From: Sipunculus nudus
Lineage: Eukaryota; Annelida; Sipuncula; Golfingiida; Sipunculidae
Direction of reading: 5' to 3'
DNA: 64,000 nt
Assembly: GCA_026874595.1 (NCBI GenBank)
Contig: CM049320.1
Location: forward strand, 26,258,214 to 26,322,213
Shown: piece by piece, positions 22,668-34,180 of the stretch
How the letters are laid out: each line of letters opens with the position of its first letter
How positions within the stretch are numbered: the stretch's first letter is position 1
Translations under genes and position numbers: made by a program
Notes under the pieces: model-generated
What the model was told of the DNA's origin: nothing
What the model saw: the letters and a program-made list of their open reading frames with translations, nothing else
Database searches by the model: none

Positions 22668-22772
22668 ACAGCCTGGATCTTCCATACTTTATGACAACCT
22701 TTCTTAATTACATCGAGACCAATTATGTTAAATTTATACTTGATTTCTAAATCGTTGAACCCTGTAACTGTA
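22668..22772 (-). pseudogene. Second small UGT fragment
   Basis: GGATCTTCCATACTTTATGA through TCTAAATCGTTGAACCCTG repeats the N-terminal domain segment already present at 22470-22545, so part of the UGT was duplicated in tandem within the pseudogene. About 100 bp, not coding. Confidence 0.6.
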
Positions 22773-22850
22773 ATCCTGTAAAAATCTTAAAAAAAATTAG
22801 TTATTCAGATACTGGAGTTTCGCTTTTTGATTATACGCGGGGATACTTAC

Positions 22851-23086
22851 GATCCTCATAGCTCGGAGGAAATAAGCGTCACCGTAAACTAATTTCAGAT
22901 TAAAAAGCTGCAAAGTCCTTGACAATGTAAAGGATTTTACAACAGGAACGATTTTCAGCAAGCCGGAACATACTTTAGGTGTGATCGGGACGAGAGAATC
23001 AGGCGATTTGTTGTAGCTCATATCGTCCTTAATGAGGATAGTAGCCATCCAGAGGACTAAATATGTTATCAAAATGGTGAGAAAAT
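22851..23086 (-). CDS. Open reading segment with hydrophobic N-terminus, possible exon
   Basis: A 236-nt open stretch on the minus strand lies between a possible acceptor (GTGTGCGTATTAGCAG) and a perfect donor (AGGATC/GTAAGT at 22850). It encodes a hydrophobic start (FLTILITYLVLWMATILI) followed by a mixed region with SPDSLVPITPKVCSGLL. No family recognised, no in-frame ATG near the left edge, and no partner exons found. In AT-poor composition a frame of this length can occur by chance. Confidence 0.2.
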
Positions 23087-23619
23087 CTGCTAATACGCAC
23101 ACGAAAACATCAGGTCACGCGCTGTACGGACCCTCTCCAGCCGGCAAGACTTTTACAGGGCGTATAATCCGAGGAAAAAATAGGTAGACTGGAGGCTAGA
23201 TGATTAATTTTTTTTTGGAAATCGTAACAAAACAAAAATTGAATTTTTATTATAATTATTACATCATCATAGTTTGTAACCAAAGTTACTTCTATTAAAG
23301 GTTCTGATTAAAATGTTAAAAGCTTTGATATGTTGTCTTTCAAGGAAAGCTTAGGAGATTTCCACAATCAGTTTACCTCTGAATATAAATAACACTGTAA
23401 GTGGTGTGATTCATGCAACGTCCATCTATGCATATAATTAAATAAGGGCTGGGTCCAGTTTGTGTGCACTTACCCTCCCCTCCCCCGCCGTCAACAAACC
23501 CACAATATATTCATTATATCTCTAAAAAGCTACACCGTCATATATATTTAATTTTAGTAAAGTTATGACATTATGTTAAGAAATATGTAAAGTTACTCTG
23601 TTTACCTGACCTATCCGGC

Positions 23620-24050
23620 ACTAATACCTCTTAAGCGATCATTTAACGACTCATTTACAAACTGAGCAACCTTTATGTCCTGGTGATGAAATACAATCCT
23701 ACAAAGCGTGTTTCTGCACACATTAAACTTTATATATATTAATATACCACGTGCTGAATGCAGAAATACGATGTAAGGTCAGCGGTTTTTCCTTTGAGCA
23801 AACTTCAGTGTGAGATTTAATTCCGTGACACGGGGAAGTCCAACCGGGTTAGCCCATAGGCTTCGATTTATAACAGTCCATGGCAACTTTAAACACACGA
23901 ACACTCGGCAAAAAAATGACGCGACGTACGTATTACAACATACTGTACGGCAAAGCAAACTAGTGTTTATCTATATATCTTTATTAATGAAGTCATGAAG
24001 TTAATCATGAACTGTTAATTACTCATTACCTACAACAAGAGGTCGCCCCG
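23620..24050 (+). other. Orphan copy of the ECI1 5' flank
   Basis: Matches 8390-8850 across CGTGCTGAATGCAGA, the GTGACACGGGGAA block and ACGCGACGTACGTATTAC. No ECI1 coding exon follows before UGT-A. The frame 23855-23980 aligns codon by codon with 8634-8750, but both lack an ATG. Confidence 0.6.
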
Positions 24051-24103
24051 TGTTGTGTTAATGCCAAATTATTCAGGAATTAATATTGTGCCTTAGCCGC
24101 CGA

Positions 24104-24142
24104 CGGCGACGCAACAGGTTTCAGGTTTCTGTTGCGTCGCCG
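24104..24142. repeat. Perfect 14-bp GC-rich hairpin
   Basis: CGGCGACGCAACAG (24104-24117) and its exact inverse (24129-24142) flank an 11-nt loop, in an otherwise AT-rich context. Could be a short foldback element. Confidence 0.6.
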
Positions 24143-24599
24143 GCCAAACAAAGGGCTAACTGGGGTTATAGCACGATACGATCTGTTACTCTTAGAAAGG
24201 AATTTAAATAAAAAATATTTCCTATGGTTTTAGCAAACCAATGTTCACATAATGTTGTATGTCGAAAGGCCTGTAATAAAAAATTACCATTCTGGAAAGC
24301 ATGAAGCACCTGTAACATCAGCACCTGATCGTATTTGTCCAGAGAGAATTGAAGCATTAACAGCCCCGTAGACATCTTGCATTTGGTGGCAGTCCTGTAT
24401 AAGGCTTTAGGCCTGTGTACTGTTATGTTCATATTTTAACTTCCTTGGTGCAAAATAGGGCTGAGAACAGAACAGTTTATTATAATGTTTTCCAATGGTC
24501 AAATATACAATACACATAGATGTACTGAACATTAAAATTATACTGAACATTTTTCACAGTTGTGTTTGAAGTGTTATAATCACAGTTAACTGCAGGTGC

Positions 24600-26660
24600 A
24601 ATCTATGGATTCCACAATGCGTCAGTCACTGAAAAAAAATGCAATTGAGGAGTTCATTCTTATGGGCTAATTGTGCCTATGAACTATAATCCAAATCAGT
24701 TTCATCCATTCCTTGTAGTTTTCATTGTGTGTTTTAAAGTGTTAATGCCCAGACTTGTCTTTATACGGAATGTGCCCTTGCCCTACAGCTGATTATAAAC
24801 CCTGCACCCTTTATTAACTTTTAATATACTCGTTGTTTAGCCGCTGACCAGGCTTTGATGTGTACCTGAGTAATGAAAGGATGAGTGCGCCATAAAAAAA
24901 AAACACACACTTAATCTCTACTTTTAAACGTTGAACCAAAAGGCAACCCGATCATTTGGTAAGGGCAGTTGTTTTCCCTTTGGCAACAGCAAAGGGTTAC
25001 TTTTATCAGCTGACAAAAGCCAAGGAGGCACCTGATGGACCAACGCAATACATATGAACAAAACTGTGGAGTCACGGTTCGAAATGATCACGTTGATTTC
25101 AGCAAGTCGAGGCACGCATTAGCTCCCTCACCAATCACAAGAAATAAAATCATTATCTTCTAGGTATTGGCTGAAGAAAAGGAAATCTTTGAATCTTTTG
25201 TAATAGATGCCACTCCAAACCAAGCGCAAAGGTATTTAAACTGTATTCCCAGGTTAGCTCCAGACCACCCGATTCCAAGGCCAAGACGAGAAATCAGACC
25301 AGTCTAAAAAGCAGCAGCAACGACGCCCACCCAGCGACGAACGCCTGAGCACCTAAGACACCAGCTTTCAGATAGTTTGGCATTAGTCTTGAGCCCTTTG
25401 GTGAATGATTACAGAGCGATATTTGTTTTCTCCATTCCCCCGTGCATTACAATAAAGGTATCATTTAATGTAGAGGTAATACTTTAATAATAAATCTGTG
25501 TTTGCATCAGGAGTTATAGGATTGTGTAAACAGAAGGATATTTGTTTAGAAAGCCTTACATTTGATGAGTCTGTTTTGGCGTTGGGACATGCAGAAATAC
25601 GCTATTGAGGTCTGTATGAGGAATGCCAGCATTGATTCTGCCGTTTATCCTAAAATTTGATATACTTTTGTGAGTCTCTAATACCTGTATATTCTACATT
25701 CATTGTATTAATTAACACTAAGTTACTATACTCTGATGTTTTACTTATCACCATGAACCTCTGGTATAGCACCGTGGTGTGGTTTTGGATAACAGCAGAA
25801 TCTTAGACTGGTGAAGATTCCAACGACTAAAATGAATGTTCTTGAAAAACTGTAACCAAAGAAACATAATTTCTTGGGTTCATGGTGTTGGTTAATCTAT
25901 AAACTGGCGAAAGGAAACAAGTTTTTCTTTACCTCGTCCATTAAGTTGGGATTTTTGCATTCCTATCGGTGAAGTGCTTTCTCGTAATGTAGATCCACAA
26001 TAACTTGGCAGGACAGACCATGCCATGGATACTGTTGGTCGTATCCAAAGGAACACCTTTCTTGTCAACCAAAAAGAGAGGAGGTATTAATTAGATTTTA
26101 ATGCTGCTGTGAAGTTGCCCGGTGACCATTCGTAATGCAATGAATACAGGAACGACGAAGAGGCCAGACTAAGTATACAATTACATAACCTAGTGTCAGA
26201 GTGGTTGTTTAAGCAACCCATCGATTGGGTGGATTTCAAAACTTTAGGACTATATCCAGCTCGACCGATTAGATGTGGATGCACTTTTTGTTTAAGTTTT
26301 AAATGAGTTAAGATAGTTCTCACGTTATTCTTAGACATCTGATTGCGTAAGGACGGTACTGCTAAACAAGCCACAACAATCCAACATACTTTTGGAATAA
26401 GAACAGAATATGCATGTCTTACAAACCGTTTCCTAATCTAATTCTTAGACGTAAGCGGAGACAGGTTTGATCGAAAACAACCGTTCCAAATTGATTTAGT
26501 AATAATATATTTGGATTGCAGATTATCCAGAATTATTACGTTTTTCAAGTAATTACAAAAATAATGCCTCTATGGGATCAACATGTAACATTATATTATA
26601 TTTGTACAATATAATTTAAAGAATAATTAAAAGTCAGTTTCATGCGGTATATTTACCTTA
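24600..26660 (+). repeat. Segmental duplication block, partner at 36700-37200 and 39830-41650
   Basis: 24924-25600 aligns with 36700-37200 (shared GATCACGTTGAyTTCAGCAAG and GCGCAAAGGTATTTAA), and 25620-26600 with 39830-41620 (shared ATTCTACrT...ATTTATTAACACTwAGT and AATATGCATGyCTTACAAA). The partner is split by the 3' part of the ECI1 pseudogene and by the LTR insertion. No gene recognised inside. Confidence 0.75.
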
Positions 26661-26884
26661 CTATAGGTGATTTAATTTGTTAACCAAACCTGATAGTTCT
26701 TCAATTTATTCAATATTATTTAATCTTTATTGTTATATATTTCCGTATGTATAATATGCGGTGGTTTCCATGGATAAGGACTTTTATCAGCAGCATTATT
26801 GGAAATCGTGTTATGTAAAGAGGGTAATACAAACAACAAATGGCTCAGGGGGTGTGCGTAAAGTGTTCACATACATGAGATGTG

Positions 26885-28453
26885 TTAGTCCGTTTTCCAC
26901 TTTTTAACATTAAGAATTCTAATCTTTTTGTAAATCATCCATCGTATAATGAAGTATATGACTGACAGAAGTAAAGAAACAGCTGAGAATACCACGGATA
27001 TTACATCTAACATCAGATACTGATACCAAGGAATAATTTGTCCGTATGACAGTAGATGTTCACCACCAAACTCCAAAACATGCTCTACCCAAAACACTGC
27101 CCTCTCTATGGGATGTTGTTTAGAATTCCGAAACATCCGGGATGCTTTCTGTACAGTTTGTCTGTATTTGGGATTAGTCATAAGTTCGTCAATGCTGCGT
27201 GCCAAATCGTCTGGTTTGAAGGTTAACAGATCCATTTTCACTCCAAAGCCTTTTTGCACACCCCTTTGACTGTTATACGGTTGGTCAGCCCACACAGGTA
27301 AAAACAACATAGGCACGCCGTGGTAGATCGCCTCAAACTGGCTGTTTGCTCCAGCATGGGTTATGAACAAACGGGTTTTGTTGTGACCTAGTAAATCATT
27401 TTGAGGTATCCAATCCATCACTTTAATACGACCATGCACATATATGTCCCCACACCTCGTGCATCGCCATACAAAAGTATATTTTGTACTCAGAAAGGCA
27501 GATAGAAGTCGTTGGAAAATGTCGTTTGAAAATTGAGGAGTAGAAGATCCAAATGAGACTACAATGACGCCATCTCCTGTCGTTTTTGTGAACTCCTCTA
27601 GGTCTTGGGGCAGAGGTTTTGCAAGTTTCGTTGTTAAACCTCCAATTTCTTTTACATTTGGCATGGTGGGCCGTGGATAATCAATTATTACATCAGTGTC
27701 TAACAACCACAACCGACTGCGTTGTGCAAGCTGATCCATGCTCAGGAAATGTTTGTTTGGTGCGTAGATACTGACCATGTCACTTGAAAGGTACGGCATC
27801 TGTTCTGTCCAAACTGTCCAGTCAAGCAGATGCCATGTGTTAACTATTCTTTCAGTGAATGTCATCTTGTCAGAAAATGAAAGACCCAAAGGAAAGGGAA
27901 CAAAGGATGGAATTGCTGGTGCTCGGAATAACCAGGGTTCATACTGAGTCGTCAAAGAAATATACGGAATATCAAGGCTATACAAAAGCACATATGCACA
28001 CCTATTCATTGGAAAAGCATCAATGATGGCAAAGTCTATTTTGAGCTCCTTCATCTTGGCTCTTAGTTTTTTATCACTTAGTAGATTGTTGCATCCTTCA
28101 CGTTGCCCTTTAGTATTCACACGGAGGCTTTCCTTTGGTATCAAACCAAGTGTAATCTCCAGTATGTTTTTAGAGGCTTTGGGGTCATTCAATTTTTCCT
28201 GCAGATCATTTTCAATCACATGATGACCAAGGATGTTAAATTTATACTTGTTTTCTAAATCGTTGAACCCTGCATAAGTAGGAGTAACTACCATGTATAT
28301 CTCGTGGCCTCTCAGTCTCAGTCCTTCCCCGATGTGAGCAATTTCTGATATGTGACTTGGAAAAGCAAATGGCAATAGGACGATGTTCTTTCCTTTGACA
28401 TGCTGAATACCAAGAAGAAGAAAGGAAAGGTTTAAGAATAACCTAAGACCCAT
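26885..28453 (-). CDS. UDP-glucuronosyltransferase (UGT-A), intact
   Basis: Single coding exon, 522 residues, the usual UGT length. Transfers a sugar from a UDP-sugar to lipophilic acceptors; ER membrane, active site in the lumen. Residues 1-21 are a signal peptide. The catalytic His is H34 (PSH), its Asp partner D145 (AIIDAF). The UDP-sugar signature runs from W348 through THAGANSQFEA to DQ at 390-391. A C-terminal helix (about 482-505) anchors it, followed by a basic tail ending KWKTD, a KxKxx ER-retrieval form. The 5' UTR continues to a splice acceptor (TCTTTCCAG) at 28556, so an intron lies before the ATG; UGT-B has the same. Could use UDP-glucose rather than UDP-glucuronate; sequence alone does not decide. 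Paralogues at 47414 and 53217; all are on the same strand. Confidence 0.95.
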   Translation of the reverse strand: MGLRLFLNLSFLLLGIQHVKGKNIVLLPFAFPSHISEIAHIGEGLRLRGHEIYMVVTPTYAGFNDLENKYKFNILGHHVIENDLQEKLNDPKASKNILEITLGLIPKESLRVNTKGQREGCNNLLSDKKLRAKMKELKIDFAIIDAFPMNRCAYVLLYSLDIPYISLTTQYEPWLFRAPAIPSFVPFPLGLSFSDKMTFTERIVNTWHLLDWTVWTEQMPYLSSDMVSIYAPNKHFLSMDQLAQRSRLWLLDTDVIIDYPRPTMPNVKEIGGLTTKLAKPLPQDLEEFTKTTGDGVIVVSFGSSTPQFSNDIFQRLLSAFLSTKYTFVWRCTRCGDIYVHGRIKVMDWIPQNDLLGHNKTRLFITHAGANSQFEAIYHGVPMLFLPVWADQPYNSQRGVQKGFGVKMDLLTFKPDDLARSIDELMTNPKYRQTVQKASRMFRNSKQHPIERAVFWVEHVLEFGGEHLLSYGQIIPWYQYLMLDVISVVFSAVSLLLSVIYFIIRWMIYKKIRILNVKKWKTD

Positions 28454-28555
28454 ATTCTAAATATTCCGTCATTCAACCAACTCAAGGTCTCAAATGGTAG
28501 ATCAACGAATAGCTGCTTCCACACGGTTATCCTGTATGCGTGGACTACAGGTGTT
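28454..28555 (-). promoter_or_regulatory. UGT-A 5' UTR segment with splice acceptor
   Basis: Between the ATG and a strong acceptor (CGTTGTCTTTCCAG/AACACCTGTAG). The same acceptor and adjoining CACCTGTAG are found upstream of UGT-B (49033), which supports a conserved 5' UTR intron. Confidence 0.55.
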
Positions 28556-28559
28556 CTGG

Positions 28560-31450
28560 AAAGACAACGAAAAATTTTACAATGTTAATCTAATTCCTTT
28601 GTCATTTTTTACAACATGGAAGGAAAGGATGTACAAGCTTCAGTTATAATAAAAGATTGTGCGCCTTGTTTTTCATCACGATATAATTTTTTGTATCATT
28701 TTGATGGACTGTTGTAATACATTAAAAATCAATTTCTCCTTATAGTTTCTCGAATCACTGCATACGTATTCCTCTCTTATCACTTATTAGCGTCAATATG
28801 ACATCACTTTTATTCCACGTGTAAATATGCCTAATCATTTTACCTCCGCAAGAAGGTATAATGTATTTGTTAATGGTGGTTTGGTCATTAGCTGGTTTAT
28901 TGGTTTGGTGGACTTTCTGCTACAAACCTAACTCATGGACTTTCTTTCAGTTTTTTATTGGTGGAATTTAGATGGAATTTTATAAAGTGTATTTGTAACA
29001 TCTAAAATGTGTATTTGATCCCTAGAACTAAGATATTTCATTGCTCAAGCCAACATTAACGATTCCACAATACGGCTGTCAAGGCCGTCATCCTGAACTA
29101 GCACAAGGATAATTTTTAGGGTAAATGTGCACAGCAGTCAGTTCGGATTCGCGTATATGTTCAGGTTGGAAAAAAACTGACATGTGATTCAACCATTGGA
29201 TTGGTGCTCCGTTGCTCTGAGAGGACAGATGGTTCCGCAAAGCTTATTGATTTGTTCCTTTTTGTCAAATAAAACATTTAGAAAAACTCAAATATTATAT
29301 AATATGTATATATTATATATATATATTTTTTATATATTTAAATATATATTATATATATTTGAATATATTACCGCGTCAGATTACTAATTAGAGTTGATAG
29401 AGTCAAGTAAAGCGTCATTTTACAAGCTGGAGATTAGGACAGTTAAAACTATTCCCATAATTATTACAATTACCAAAACTTATTATGCCGAACACCGTAA
29501 CAGCAGAGTTTATTTTGATTCACTCCAAAAGGACACTATGGCAAGAGAGTCGATTGTGATGTATACATAAACCAGGGATCATAACTCTACCTTAAGTCAG
29601 ATATAATTATTCCTTCGCGAAGCGAAGGTATTTTTATTAGATTCTGGGTGTGTCTGTTTCCGGCGGATATCGGAAGGGACGGAGTCATGGATGTTCTTGA
29701 ATTTTATCATATAGGTTAGTATTGTGAAAATCTCCCAGAAATTAAAATTTTGTGAAAATCCCAGCATATATAGCCCTTGAGTGAGCGTTTTGTGATTTTT
29801 ATACCACATTTGTTTATATTTGTACACAACATTTGACCATATGGTAATCGTAGTGAGTCGTGACGTCATAGTGGACGACGTCACCCCAAGTATATCCTGG
29901 GGGGGGGGGTTCATTGGTTGTTGTTCGTTGGTTGTATAATCAGGATCAGCAATGTCACGATGGCCAGGGGTGTATGCCGAATTATTTAAAAAGAAGTTTC
30001 CAAAGGTCTCGTTCACAGGTCCAAGGCCAATAAGAAAAAGTTCTTTTTAATGTACATCAATTTGTTAGAAATTAAAAATAAAGTTCCAAATTCGCATACG
30101 TTTTCTATGATTCATACATACCGTTTATTTTTCGAATGATACTCCATAAGACTGATAAGACGGACTTAAAAAGCTCTCGACGGAGGGTCTTGTGTTGCTG
30201 GCATACAACTTCTGTTACCCGCCTCGATGTAATCTTCTCTCTAGATAGCTACATTTTTTTCTGACTGTCCATTCTCAATGTTCCATGTCTAATATTAACC
30301 TTTATGTTACAAAGACGCTTTAAATAATGTATTCACCACTAGGGCAAAATTAGATGCAACATTAGGTCTATTCTAATCGACCTTTCCTTCAATGAAACTT
30401 GTTTCTTATCGTGTCGTGTTATTATCAAAAATGCTTAAAGCAACTGTTCAATCTGTTTACTGTATCACTCTCATACATGCTCTTATTAAGTCTCAGATGG
30501 AAGAACTGGATGGTTTGAGGAAACTATTAGGCCACTTAGCATTTAGTATCGGTTCATTTAACCAAAACATTGTGAGAGTAGGGCTGAAAAATATAACTAC
30601 AAATTTTTTTGATTGGCAATTAAGATGTTTCTTTAACTCTTCGAATGGCCTTTAAATCTGCAAGGAGGATGGTTTCAGACGTTACGAGTGTGGTACGTTT
30701 GATAAAATGATTGATGCATTTAAAAAGATATGCATATAGCGGCAGTTATACTTACTGTAGATTATAAATATGTGTCAGTCTGACCTGAAGACAGTTGGCA
30801 GCGAAAAAGGCCCTATATCGGTTATATCGCCCAGTCAGTGAAAACGCGGCTTGGGCAGGATTAACATTAACTACTGCAAACACGGTCATATATAAGCTAG
30901 TCACGACCAGACTTCCATTATCTACATTTTAGATAATTAGTCAGTGGAACATATTGCTAACATAATGAATTCTGCATTTACATTTACATGAAACTGATTT
31001 AAAAATATACACTTACCACGTAATGTAGCAGTATGCAAAATGCATAGTTTGCACTGACCTGACACCTGGACAGCCTGACTCTGTACATTAGCTGCAGGCA
31101 ATAAAAACACCTTTCCAATATCTGCCTACTATTAGAAGCTGATTAAAGCAGTTTTCCTCTTATTTTCCCTTCCGTCCTATCACATGTATACAACCGCCGC
31201 TCTCTGGTTTCGGCAAAATATGCTAAGTGTTTGCATGGTAGCTCAGTGGGCCAAACCACCGACAATTGACAGACAGGCCTAGCTGAAAAGGTTACCTTAA
31301 TTGGGTGAGCTCAGCCGGCTGAGGCAATGTGGTTTGTTGCACTGAAAAAAAAAATGTTACTATCAGTCACGTGTAAGCTCAGGGCTAAAAAAATAGGTTA
31401 TACTCATTAGGCTGTAGTTTTACACTGAAGTCGTTCTAGATCTCCTTCGC
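28560..31450. repeat. Segmental duplication upstream of UGT-A, partner at 49030-50870
   Basis: Matches 49030-50870 in several blocks, for example ATTAGCGTCAATATGACAT with its partner near 49266, CAGTCTGACCTGAAGACrG, and GCATGGTAGCTCAGTGGGCC. A segment at about 29585-30300 is not seen in the partner and looks inserted; it includes the hairpin CCTTCGCGAAGCGAAGG at 29612-29628 and a poly-G tract at 29899. The 139-residue frame over it has no recognisable features. Confidence 0.65.
31205..31345 (+). repeat. GCATGGTAGCTCAGTGG element (possible tRNA-related SINE)
   Basis: TGGTAGCTCAGTGG matches the RNA polymerase III A-box region of a tRNA. Related copies at about 19519 and 50693. No clear B box follows. 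Confidence 0.4.
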
Positions 31451-31959
31451 TATAACGGCGGCTTTGTGTAGCAGGTTATGTTTGGGTTTTAAACACAAGG
31501 GCTTAAACAGGGCTAAGGTTTTTAGCCAGACCGATAAGAGCGTCGCATCTCATTGTGCATTAAACAAATGAAAGCGGGCTGAGGACAGAGGTTGTGTGGA
31601 CAGTACATTTCGAAGGCTAGTCACAACAACAAAAATTATATATTAAATAAATGTATGAATTTAAGAGTCATAAGCAGAGAATTTGGACGGACTCCGTTTT
31701 GGATATTTGACGGCCTCTTAATGGAGAAACGAAAGTAACCGAAATTGTCGAATATCGCACGCAAATTCGGCATGTGTACGGTCATTTTTTGGCCGGCGAG
31801 ACTTATACAAAGGACTTAAGCCGGAGGCTGGAGCGTGTATTTGGTCCCTCAACACACCTTTACTATATTCATGAATTCTCTACAAGGCTCCTCCGTTGTT
31901 AAATATTTTCATTCGAGTTATGTTTTGCTTTTTTAGTAATTTACCTAATGCTTTATTAT

Positions 31960-32480
31960 TTGACTGGTCATAACAGTTTTCGTTTTTTACCCAGCCCGAG
32001 TAGGGATCCTGTCCAAGTAACGATCACGCAACTGTTAAGCTGTTCGACTTTGATATTCTGGTGTCGAAATATAATTTTACACAGCGTGTATCTGTAGACA
32101 TTAGATTTGGTAATTATTAATATTACGTGCTGAATTAATGCTGATATGCCATGTAGTGCAAGCAGTTTTCCATCAAGCAAAATTTAGTATGAGCTTCATT
32201 TCTGTATGACGGGGAACTCCTGCCAGATGAGCCACCTGCGCTTAGATTTGTTTCAGTCGATGACATCTTAAAATGCAAAAACACAGCGAAAAATGATGCG
32301 ACTCGTATAAAAAGGCACTATAAGGCAAGGCATACTGATGTTTATCTAAATATCTCAAACTTTAAATTCCTGCAGTAAAAGAAGAACTGTGATGCACCTT
32401 TTAAAAGTTTACTCTTTAGTTGCCACCTTAGGTCGCTCCGTCATCCATATGGAAGAGACATCTGGCGGACATCAGATAAA
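31960..32480 (+). other. ECI1 5' flank, third copy
   Basis: Aligns with 8370-8880: ACGTGCTGAAT, CAGTATGAGC equivalents, GATGACATCTTAAAATGC, AAAATGATGCGACTCGTAT and GGTCGCTCCGTC. It precedes the decayed ECI1 copy. The CTCF-like core of the first copy is lost here (CACCTTAGGTCGCT). Confidence 0.65.
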
Positions 32481-33731
32481 ACGGAATATAACTGCACAGG
32501 GTTTATTTATAGGAGAAACAACTGGAGAATAAAATCAGAATTACATATGAATGCGGTTTTATTAACAAAAGATTAATATATATGTAGATATTATCAGGTT
32601 AATATCAATATATAGTTTATTTAATAAATTGTAACTGAGTTATGATTTATGTAATGTAAAGATTATGATTAAAATGTGATATAATGGATAAGAAAGCTTA
32701 TACAATATGATTGCAGTTCATATGACATAATAGGTGAAACATTGGCGCATTGTCTGCTCAATCTTTGCGTGGAGAGAGCAATATATATTTAAAAAAAAAT
32801 GAAAGTCCATGCCAAATTGTTAAGGAATTAGAATTGTGCAAATAATAATTGATCGGTCCTTCTTCCAAAATAGATTCACCTATTCCTTAGAGTTTTCATT
32901 CACACGTGTTTTAAGATGAGCATGCCAAGGCTTGTGTATATAGGGAATGTGAAGTTTCCTACCCTCATAATGATTCTATAAGGCGATTCCTGTAGCTCAT
33001 GTTGTAGGATATTCCATATACCCTTAAATAGATACAGCCCTCCTGCACTATGAGTGGAATTATCTATTATTGCCCGGATGATAAACTAGGCGACCTGATG
33101 GGTCTGAGTGGATCATAGAATTACGGTAACGGGCCGAGGGGGTAGTCTCCACTTTATGGTCTTAGGAAAGTCAGTCAGTGGCTAGGGCCTCTGCGCATGA
33201 GGAGATAGAGGTAACTAATCATCGATGAACTTGAGTAGAGTAAGTGATAATCATCCCTAATTCGGGCAGACCTTTCGGCCGTTAAGTGATTTAAAACTCA
33301 AAGTACTGTGTTGTATTTTATTTGCGGGGGAAATCCAACAAGGTGCCTTTCATTTTTTTTCAAAATAAATGTTTTAATAAGCATATTGCATATAATATTA
33401 AAATGATATGCATCTTTCTATAGATTTGCTGAGCAGGGCAAACAGACGGTGTCCTCACACGACAGAACCGTAATCGCAGCTCACCACAGATTACGTAGAT
33501 GACACCAAAGAGTTTATTGGTCCCATAAAAACCTTGTTGCATTTTAGATGAAAAGACAAATAACGAGTTACTTTCACATAAATCATACATTACACAAGCT
33601 ATGTGAGTATATTATACATATTGTTTATAATTAAAAATTTATATTTTAAATTTACCCCTTAGTGTAATCATGGTAAAATACTATAAATAGTTTTATTTCT
33701 GTTATAAGAATGTAAAATGTAATGGTGAAAA

Positions 33732-33735
<4 letters not shown>

Positions 33736-33783
<48 letters not shown>
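33736..33783. repeat. (TA)n microsatellite
   Basis: Runs directly into the 81-bp inverted repeat that follows. Confidence 0.9.
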
Positions 33784-33785
<2 letters not shown>

Positions 33786-33814
33786 TATAACAATGAAGAA
33801 AAACAACACTGTAA

Positions 33815-33862
33815 GTTCAGTACAGACTGTTTCACGGGATGCGACCCGATCATCAGGTGAAT
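33815..33862 (-). ncRNA. Hammerhead-ribozyme-like motif (left arm)
   Basis: Minus strand: stem I strand ATTCAC, then CTGATGA, stem II CGGG/CCCG with loop TCGCAT and an outer U-U pair, then GAAA, a 3-bp stem III (ACA/TGT, loop GTC) and A at the cleavage position. The invariant CUGAUGA and GAAA are both present. Stem I here is weak: its 3' strand CTGAAC pairs at four of six positions. Type I layout with a minimal stem III. Confidence 0.55.
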
Positions 33863-33881
33863 GTTGCAAGGTTCTGACGAC

Positions 33882-33929
33882 ATTCACCTGATGGTCGGGT
33901 CGCATCCCGTAAAACACACTGTTGTGAAT
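33882..33929 (+). ncRNA. Hammerhead-ribozyme-like motif (right arm), core mutated
   Basis: Plus strand: ATTCAC, CTGATGG, stem II CGGG/CCCG, AAAA, stem III ACA/TGT (loop CAC), U at the cleavage position, then GTGAAT, which pairs perfectly with ATTCAC (6 bp stem I). Two core positions differ from the active consensus (A9 to G, G12 to A), so it is probably inactive. Confidence 0.5.
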
Positions 33930-34012
33930 TAACAGTGTTGTTTTTCTTCAGTGTTATATCGCTCTGGCCTAGTCTGCAGGCTATAGAGCACTTTACATCG
34001 GAGGGTAACTCT

Positions 34013-34016
<4 letters not shown>

Positions 34017-34081
<65 letters not shown>

Positions 34082-34083
34082 TA
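34017..34083. repeat. (CT)n followed by (TA)n
   Basis: About 16 CT units and then TA to 34083. Confidence 0.9.
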
Positions 34084-34165
34084 TGGGTAGTGAGAAAGAG
34101 TGACGCCTTGTGTGTTTATAAACAAGTTAGTCTATCTTACAGGCGTTACTCTTTCTCCTTACCTA
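34083..34165. repeat. Inverted repeat, ~25-bp arms
   Basis: GTGAGAAAGAGTGACGCCT (ending 34108) and the inverse beginning AGGCGTTACTCTTTCTCCTT (34141) pair with few mismatches across a 32-nt loop. Confidence 0.65.
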
Positions 34166-34180
34166 CAACTCATATATATA

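Larger units (their letters stand above)
33784..33960. repeat. 81-bp inverted repeat with ribozyme-like arms
   Basis: Arms 33784-33864 and 33880-33960 are inverse copies at about 85-90% identity, separated by a 15-nt loop. Each arm contains a hammerhead-like fold. Inverted partial copies and hammerhead motifs are both known features of Penelope-like retroelements; no reverse transcriptase is seen nearby. Confidence 0.85.

Noticed and set aside
24166-24432. 88-residue minus-strand frame
   Set aside because: No recognisable feature and only weakly preserved at the related segment near 32.8 kb.
29597-30016. 139-residue minus-strand frame
   Set aside because: Lies in a repeat-like insertion with poly-G and a hairpin, no recognisable domain, and not kept in the duplicated flank at 49-50 kb.
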